From CAVTHW01 sp963734625 (GTDB lineage: Bacteria; Acidobacteriota; Terriglobia; Bryobacterales; Bryobacteraceae), in contig CAVTHW010000008.1 in NCBI GenBank assembly GCA_963734625.1, positions 124,001 to 188,000 on the forward strand: a stretch of 64,000 bases of DNA, written 5' to 3'. The notes under the pieces were generated by a model. It did no database searches. It saw nothing but the letters and a program-made list of their open reading frames with translations, and was not told the origin of the DNA. Each line of letters opens with the position of its first letter. The first letter of the stretch is position 1. Both the position numbers and the translations under genes were made by a program. Positions 59,701 through 64,000 of this stretch are shown piece by piece.

Positions 59701-60094
59701 CCTTACGGATGTAGGTCAATTCGTAGATGTCCTCGATCCCGCGCGAAGCCTTGAAGGCCAAGGCCTGGAAGCCGGGCGTAATCGTGGTGGCGAGTTCGAG
59801 GCTCAAGGCTTCGGCGCGGGCGATCAGTTCCTGCGGATCGGAAATGTCGGCCGGAGTGATCTTGTTGAGCACGTCGGCGGCCGTGTAGCCCAGCATGCGC
59901 TCGGCGCCGACATTGAATAACTGAATGACGCCTTTTTCGTCGGTGGCGATACTGGAGAAGTTAGCGCTATTGAGAATCGCGTTCTGTAAGGCCCCCGCTT
60001 TCAGCAGAGCCTCTTCGCGCCGGACTTCGGTGACGACATCCACCGTGCCGGCGGCGTCCTCGGAAATGGCAGGATCGTGGTCTTGCGCGGACAT
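56709..60094 (-). CDS. Hybrid histidine kinase with repeated PAS domains, interrupted and frameshifted
   Basis: A multi-domain sensor starting at ATG 60094 (GGAGGAGG upstream). In order: two near-identical PAS domains, a third PAS, HisKA with MSHELRSPLNAILG, then an inserted copy of the PAS block (58366 to about 57530), then HATPase (DRTRLKQVLINLLSNAIKYNQ, VSVKDTGAGLPP, GTGIGLVMSKRVVELMGG) and a C-terminal receiver (QVILMDINLPGISG). Removing the inserted copy gives CFVSA joined to DRTRLKQ, a clean ATPase. The inserted copy also has several indels. As drawn, the kinase is non-functional; it is probably misassembled or duplicated. Followed by the RsbU-like gene. Confidence 0.8.
57530..58366 (-). 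repeat. Inserted, degraded copy of PAS cassette inside the kinase
   Basis: About 0.83 kb resembling 58760-59608 (from TARKQ of the second PAS junction through the third PAS to the DVTERKRLDQAL linker). It is inserted after CFVSA in the ATPase-domain start. It contains several single-base losses relative to the source (for example at TTCTACACCGCGACG). True ends are marked only by the change in sequence to DRTRLKQ near 57512. Confidence 0.75.
59150..60001 (-). repeat. Tandem PAS-domain repeat, period 426 bp
   Basis: Two adjacent units of 142 codons code for almost identical PAS domains (both contain AIXNSANFSSIATDEKGVIQ and GYLLIGTDN). Unit starts lie near 60001 and 59575. The near identity at the DNA level suggests a recent duplication. 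Confidence 0.8.
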
Positions 60095-60181
60095 GTCCCA
60101 ACCTCCTCCGTGCGGGCGCACGGATTCTTGTCTTGGTTTCCTGCCTGTTTCGATTGTACATCCAACCGGCTCCGGCGCCTT

Positions 60182-62224
60182 CTACTTCGCGTACGTCAGC
60201 CCGTATCCGAACTTGAACAGGGGCTCGCCGTAGTCGAACGGTACGTCGGCGGCCTGCGCCATCACTGACGGCATGTCGGCCGGCAGGTCGTACGGCAGCT
60301 TGCCCGCCGAGGGGTACTTGCCGAAGACCACGTCCATAACGGCGCGATCGTTCACCGCGAAGCTCGCCATCACCGCGGCCGCATCGTCGATGAACTCCGT
60401 CAGGATAGCCGGGCGGTCCATGGAAACCACTACGAGGGTTGGAGTCCCCGAAGCCGTCAGCTTCTGGATGGCCTCCAGCTCCTTTTGGTTCGCCGAACCC
60501 GTGTAGGCCAGGGTGTTGCCGAGCACAGGCTGGACGGGCCCGGCGGCCGCACCACCGCGGCCCGCGCCGAAGCCGCCGCCGTAAGGATAGACGATCGCCG
60601 GCGTGCTGACCTTGATGATCGCCAGGTCGGCGCCTTTCGGATCGTCCACCAGCGTGGCATAAGGCGAAACGGCGTCCCGACTGATATTCTCCACGTACAC
60701 CCGCTTCTTGACTGCCAGGGGAAGCACGTTATTCGCGTTCTTCAGCAAGACCACCGAATTCGACTGGGCCAGTTGCCCGGCATCCAGAAACTTCTGGCTG
60801 GCGACCACGGTCGTCGCGCGCACCGGATCGACGTAGGGATTTTCGAACATGCCCAATTGGAACATGGGCTTCAGCACACGCCGCGCGGTGACGTCCAGGC
60901 GAGAGAGGGGGATACTGCCGTCCTTTACGCTCTCGATGATGTACTTGGGATCGTTGTCGCCGCCGATCTGGTCCACGCCGGCCATGACCATCATCCTCTG
61001 ACGGTCTTTCTCCGAAAGATTTTCCACTCCCCAGGGCATGCCGCGCAGCCAGTCGGTCACCACTAGGCCATTAAAGCCCATCTGCTCCCGCAGCAGGCCG
61101 TCAAGCATCTTCTTTGAGTAGTTAATGCCCACCGTGTCTTTGCCGACGGGGATGAAGTAACCGCCCATAATCCCGCCGGTGCCGGCCTCGAAGGACGCTT
61201 TGAACGGGGTCAGATGATAGTCGAAATTGTTCCCAGGGTAGATGGTCCACTTGCCGTAGCTGTTGTGCGGATCCAGGCCGTCTTTGGTCGGACCGTCGCC
61301 GGGCCAATGTTTGGTCACGGTCATAACGCTCTCCGGTCCCAGTTGCTTGCCCTGGAAACCTTCCACATAGGCCGTGATCAGGGTGGCAGTGAGGTTCGCG
61401 TCCTCGCCGAAGGTCCCACCAATGCGGTTCCAGCGGGGCTCGGTGGCGACGTCAGCCATTGGAGAGAGGGTGCACTGGATGCCGATGGCCCGCAGCTCCT
61501 GGGCGGCAATCTGCCCGAACTGGCGGGTCGTCTCGGGATCGCCGATGGCTGCCAATCCGAGCTGGCCGGGCCATTGGGAGATGGTGGGCTTGGATGCGGC
61601 TCCGCTGTTGACGCCGTGCCTGGGATCCGAGCTGAACACGATGGGGATGCCGAGGCGCGAGCCTTCCGCCATCTCCTGAAGGCCGTTGTGGAACTTCGCT
61701 GTGATGTCCGGCATCTCTCCGGCATTGGGACGCACCAGTATCCAGCGGATGTTGCGTTGCAGGATGGTCTGGGTTGGAGTGGGGCTGTCCATCGGAGTCG
61801 TATTGTTCATATTGGGACGGCCCTGGATTGCCCGATTGACGGGAGCTGCGGCAGCCGCGCCACCGCGGCCTGGTGCAGCAGCCTGACCACCGCGCCCGGC
61901 TGCCGGCAGGCCGAGGACCTCGCCATTGGGACCAGTGAAGCCGGCCAGCGACGAGTGAATCATCAGCCCGGCCTTTTCTTCCATGGTCATCTTGAACACG
62001 AGGTCATCGACGCGTTGATCCACGGGCAGCCGCCAGTCCTCATACCGGTCCAGAACGCCGTTCTTGTTGAGATCCTTGAAGACCAGCCCGTCCAGTTTCA
62101 ACAGGGGCGCCTTGCGGGCCTCGATCTTGGACTGGGTTGCCGCAGCCGAGGAGGATGGTAACGGCAGAGTCAGACGGACGATTACCGATATCACGAGCAG
62201 CAGCAGCGATCCTCTCATCTTCAT
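60182..62224 (-). CDS. Glycoside hydrolase family 3 protein
   Basis: A 680-residue exported enzyme from ATG 62224 with AAGGAG nine bases upstream. Signal peptide, an EF-hand-like loop (DLNKNGVLDRYED, about residues 53-65), a Gly/Ala/Arg-rich insertion (GRGG repeats, about 108-130), then the GH3 barrel with TKHWPGDGPTKDG and the nucleophile Asp in GLVVTDWLRGM, and the C-terminal domain (VVLLKNANNVLPL, GYGLTYAK). Beta-glucosidase or xylosidase activity is likely, with specificity open. Probably periplasmic or secreted. Confidence 0.92.
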   Translation of the reverse strand: MKMRGSLLLLVISVIVRLTLPLPSSSAAATQSKIEARKAPLLKLDGLVFKDLNKNGVLDRYEDWRLPVDQRVDDLVFKMTMEEKAGLMIHSSLAGFTGPNGEVLGLPAAGRGGQAAAPGRGGAAAAAPVNRAIQGRPNMNNTTPMDSPTPTQTILQRNIRWILVRPNAGEMPDITAKFHNGLQEMAEGSRLGIPIVFSSDPRHGVNSGAASKPTISQWPGQLGLAAIGDPETTRQFGQIAAQELRAIGIQCTLSPMADVATEPRWNRIGGTFGEDANLTATLITAYVEGFQGKQLGPESVMTVTKHWPGDGPTKDGLDPHNSYGKWTIYPGNNFDYHLTPFKASFEAGTGGIMGGYFIPVGKDTVGINYSKKMLDGLLREQMGFNGLVVTDWLRGMPWGVENLSEKDRQRMMVMAGVDQIGGDNDPKYIIESVKDGSIPLSRLDVTARRVLKPMFQLGMFENPYVDPVRATTVVASQKFLDAGQLAQSNSVVLLKNANNVLPLAVKKRVYVENISRDAVSPYATLVDDPKGADLAIIKVSTPAIVYPYGGGFGAGRGGAAAGPVQPVLGNTLAYTGSANQKELEAIQKLTASGTPTLVVVSMDRPAILTEFIDDAAAVMASFAVNDRAVMDVVFGKYPSAGKLPYDLPADMPSVMAQAADVPFDYGEPLFKFGYGLTYAK

Positions 62225-62280
62225 CACAGACTTCTCCTTTCAGGGTTCAGGGCGTTCAATAAGATAGCAGACATCGGACG

Positions 62281-63225
62281 TCAGCGCCGTCCGCAATTGG
62301 ATGGGTCTCCGCGCAGTTTGGCCAGGCCGTGGGGCAGGGCGGGGAGGACCGCTTCGAGGTTCTCGACGGCGCCCCGCTCGGAGCCGGGCAGGCTCAGAAT
62401 CAGAGTGCTGTTGCGGATGCCGGAGAGGGCGCGCGAGAGCATGGCGGCTGGCGTCTTCTCCAAAGATGCGCGGCGCATGGCTTCGTCCAGGCCGGGAGTC
62501 GGACGCTGGATCACGGAGGCGACGGCCTCGGGCGTCACATCGCGCGGAGCGAAGCCGGTGCCGCCCACGGCCACGACGAGGTCGATGGAATGCCCGTCGC
62601 TGTAATGCAGCAGGCGCACGGCGATCTGGTCGCGATCGTCAGGCAGAATCTCGCCGGCGTAGATGCGCGCGCCAAGCGCGGACTCAAGCAGGCGGCCCAC
62701 TGCGGGTCCGGCGGTGTCCGCCGCTTCACCCCGCGAGCAGCGGTCGCTGATGGTGAGGACCACGGCCTGGAGTTTCTCCCGCGGCACACGCTCCAGCACT
62801 TCCACGGCGTCGCGGGGAGCCGCTGCGCCGCCGCGGGTCACTCGCGCGAACAAGCCCAGCCGCGGCATGATGCAATCGCCAGTTTGATAGTAGATGGCGC
62901 AACGCTGGTGGCAGGACTTGCCAAGCTGGGTCACCGTCACTTCCGCTTCAGGGCCCAGACGCAGGCGGCTGCCGAGTCCGAGCGCGCCCAGGTCCACGCC
63001 GGCCAGAATCACGTTCTCGGCAAAATCCCCGGACTGGAGATCGGGCAGTTCGGCGAGCCGCACGGCATCGATATCCTCGCTGGCGAGCAGGCTGACTTGC
63101 CGGTGCCAGGGGCCGGCGTGCGCGTCACCCTCGATGCCGTGGTTGGCGATGAAGCGCACCGATTGCCGGGGTCTCTTCTTTTCGCCTTTCCGGGTGCTGA
63201 TGCAGATGGCCTCAATCTTGCCCAC
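62281..63225 (-). CDS. MOSC domain fused to MoaB/Mog-type molybdopterin protein
   Basis: A 314-residue fusion starting at GTG 63225. The N-terminal MOSC domain (about 1-140: VGKIEAICISTRKGEKKR, FIANHGIEGDAHAG, QLGKSCHQRC with the conserved Cys) is followed by a MoaB/Mog domain (about 145-314: VVLTISDRCSRGEAADTAG, VVAVGGTGFAPRDVTPEA). Mog adenylates molybdopterin; MOSC proteins transfer or use the cofactor sulfur. It overlaps the moaC 3' end by 14 bp, so both are translationally linked. Confidence 0.88.
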   Translation of the reverse strand: MGKIEAICISTRKGEKKRPRQSVRFIANHGIEGDAHAGPWHRQVSLLASEDIDAVRLAELPDLQSGDFAENVILAGVDLGALGLGSRLRLGPEAEVTVTQLGKSCHQRCAIYYQTGDCIMPRLGLFARVTRGGAAAPRDAVEVLERVPREKLQAVVLTISDRCSRGEAADTAGPAVGRLLESALGARIYAGEILPDDRDQIAVRLLHYSDGHSIDLVVAVGGTGFAPRDVTPEAVASVIQRPTPGLDEAMRRASLEKTPAAMLSRALSGIRNSTLILSLPGSERGAVENLEAVLPALPHGLAKLRGDPSNCGRR

Positions 63226-63709
63226 GCGGTTCGCTCTCCCTGGTCCAGCGTCCGGACTTGCCGCCGGTCTTCTCCAGCAGGCGGATCGGCCCGATCTCGA
63301 CACCCTTGCCCGCGGACTTCACCATATCGTAGACGGTGAGGGCGGCGACGGAGGCGGCAGCGAGAGCCTCCATCTCCACGCCGGTCTTGCCCTCCGAGGA
63401 GACGCGGGATTCGATGCGGACGCGGCTGCCGGCGAGCACGGCGTCCACTTCAACCAGATCAAGCGCCAGGGGATGACACATCGGGATCAACTCGCTGGTG
63501 CGCTTGGCCGCCATGATACCCGCGAGACGGGCGGTCTCCAGCACATTGCCCTTCGCCACGCCGCCGGAGCGGCGCAGCATCTTGGCGACGGCAGCGCCCA
63601 CGGACACCCAGGCTTCCGCACGCGCGGTCCGTTTGGTGACGGGCTTATCTCCCACGCCAACCATGCGGGCCTGCCCCTTGGCCGAAACGTGTTTGAGTTC
63701 AGGATCCAC
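63212..63709 (-). CDS. moaC: Cyclic pyranopterin monophosphate synthase
   Basis: A 165-residue MoaC: SAKGQARMVGVGDKPVTKRTA, the conserved IPMCHPLALD, SEGKTGVEMEALAAASVAALTVYDM. It acts in the second half-step of molybdopterin synthesis, after MoaA. GTG 63709 is taken as the start with AAGGAGG upstream (eleven bases). The alternative frame start upstream belongs to non-coding codons. Neighbour genes are a MOSC-Mog fusion and a molybdate-transporter-like membrane protein. Confidence 0.9.
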   Translation of the reverse strand: MDPELKHVSAKGQARMVGVGDKPVTKRTARAEAWVSVGAAVAKMLRRSGGVAKGNVLETARLAGIMAAKRTSELIPMCHPLALDLVEVDAVLAGSRVRIESRVSSEGKTGVEMEALAAASVAALTVYDMVKSAGKGVEIGPIRLLEKTGGKSGRWTRESEPRGQD

Positions 63710-63714
63710 GCTTG

Positions 63715-64000
63715 CTATGCCTCCTTGATGCGCCTGGCCCAGAACCAGACCAGCCAGCCCGCGCCGAATGCCGCCAGCAGCGAGCCGGCCGCGTAATTGA
63801 CGGCCAGCATCGCCGCGCTCACCCAAGTCGCCGCGCGGCTTTTCCAGGCGCGGCTGGCTTCGGCCAGCGACCAGCCCGCCAGCAAAAGAAACAGCCCGAG
63901 GACGGGTTTCGGAAACGCCTTCATCCAGGCCAGGGCCAGGCCGCCGAACAGCAGGCCCAATACGAGCTTCGCCGAGCCCAACAGATACATGGATACACTG
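63715..64000 (-). CDS. Molybdate transporter-like (MOT1/SulP-type) protein, C-terminal fragment
   Basis: The last part of a membrane protein whose frame stays open to the window edge (SVSMYLLGSAKLVLGL). It has three helices and the segment ALAWMKAFPKPVLGLFLLLAGWSLAEAS, like the C-terminal repeat of MFS_MOT1 molybdate transporters. Position next to moaC and a Mog protein supports molybdate uptake. Family assignment rests on this segment and context only. Confidence 0.55.
   Translation of the reverse strand, partial: SVSMYLLGSAKLVLGLLFGGLALAWMKAFPKPVLGLFLLLAGWSLAEASRAWKSRAATWVSAAMLAVNYAAGSLLAAFGAGWLVWFWARRIKEA

Noticed and set aside
57391..60121. CRISPR-like array from the repeated PAS region
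   Set aside because: The repeats are 426 bp long coding units, not short repeats with unique spacers.

Overview
The window looks like a chromosomal stretch of a GC-rich Acidobacteriota bacterium, most likely of the Bryobacterales/Solibacter group. The basis is a Solibacter-type C-terminal domain on a secreted subtilisin (47243-50524), a GWxTD protein, an SpoIVB-type S55 peptidase in a non-sporulating context, a carboxypeptidase-regulatory-domain outer-membrane protein, a DUF4159 protein, a PEP-CTERM protein and many secreted hydrolases. No rRNA, tRNA or CRISPR array was seen. One insertion sequence (IS481 type) is present.

Layout. 1-7215 (minus): DHA2 efflux pump, SIS-domain sugar isomerase, a large acyl-CoA dehydrogenase coupled to an ETF-quinone-oxidoreductase-like flavoprotein, and a radical SAM protein cut by the window edge. 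7296-12697 (plus): S55 peptidase overlapping a secreted beta-propeller/FN3-like protein, then a CmoB-like methyltransferase. 12681-15691 (minus): zinc/manganese uptake operon (outer-membrane protein, substrate-binding protein, permease) with no ATPase gene beside it. 15780-21174: an amidase-like serine hydrolase fused to a NamZ muramidase, followed by a convergent small RGRPPK protein, an amino-acid permease and a sodium:solute symporter; this may be a murein-fragment scavenging locus. 21489-22643: arsM with its ArsR regulator. 23132-26668: outer-membrane and GWxTD proteins. 26902-31357: PDZ-containing histidine kinase overlapping an NtrC-type regulator, followed by a PEP-CTERM gene. 32339-33632: IS481 element. 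33744-36350: TPR-like protein and SpoIIE-type phosphatase. 36493-38618: leuA and a thioredoxin-like protein. 39577-41032: overlapping trio of membrane protein, ECF sigma factor and zinc-finger membrane protein. 41039-47233: secreted MBL hydrolase, DUF1080, NmrA, alpha/beta hydrolase, DUF2103 and pirin. 50638-55425: zwf, FMN reductase, zinc-ribbon membrane protein, DUF4159 and a PHP-like hydrolase. 55470-60094: hybrid kinase with duplicated PAS domains plus a receiver-phosphatase. 60182-64000: GH3 enzyme and a molybdenum-cofactor cluster.

Many genes are broken by single-base shifts, about thirteen of them between 12.4 and 22.2 kb, while 22.3-33.2 kb has none. The encoded proteins read cleanly across each break, so sequencing or assembly error is more likely than true decay. 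Frameshifted genes are given as one entry over the whole span. The most unusual non-coding signals are a pair of perfect 12-bp palindromes six helical turns apart before a hydrolase (44970-45058) and three consecutive perfect stem-loops at 21392-21451. The most unusual coding signal is a PAS-cassette copy inserted between the HisKA and ATPase domains of the hybrid kinase.
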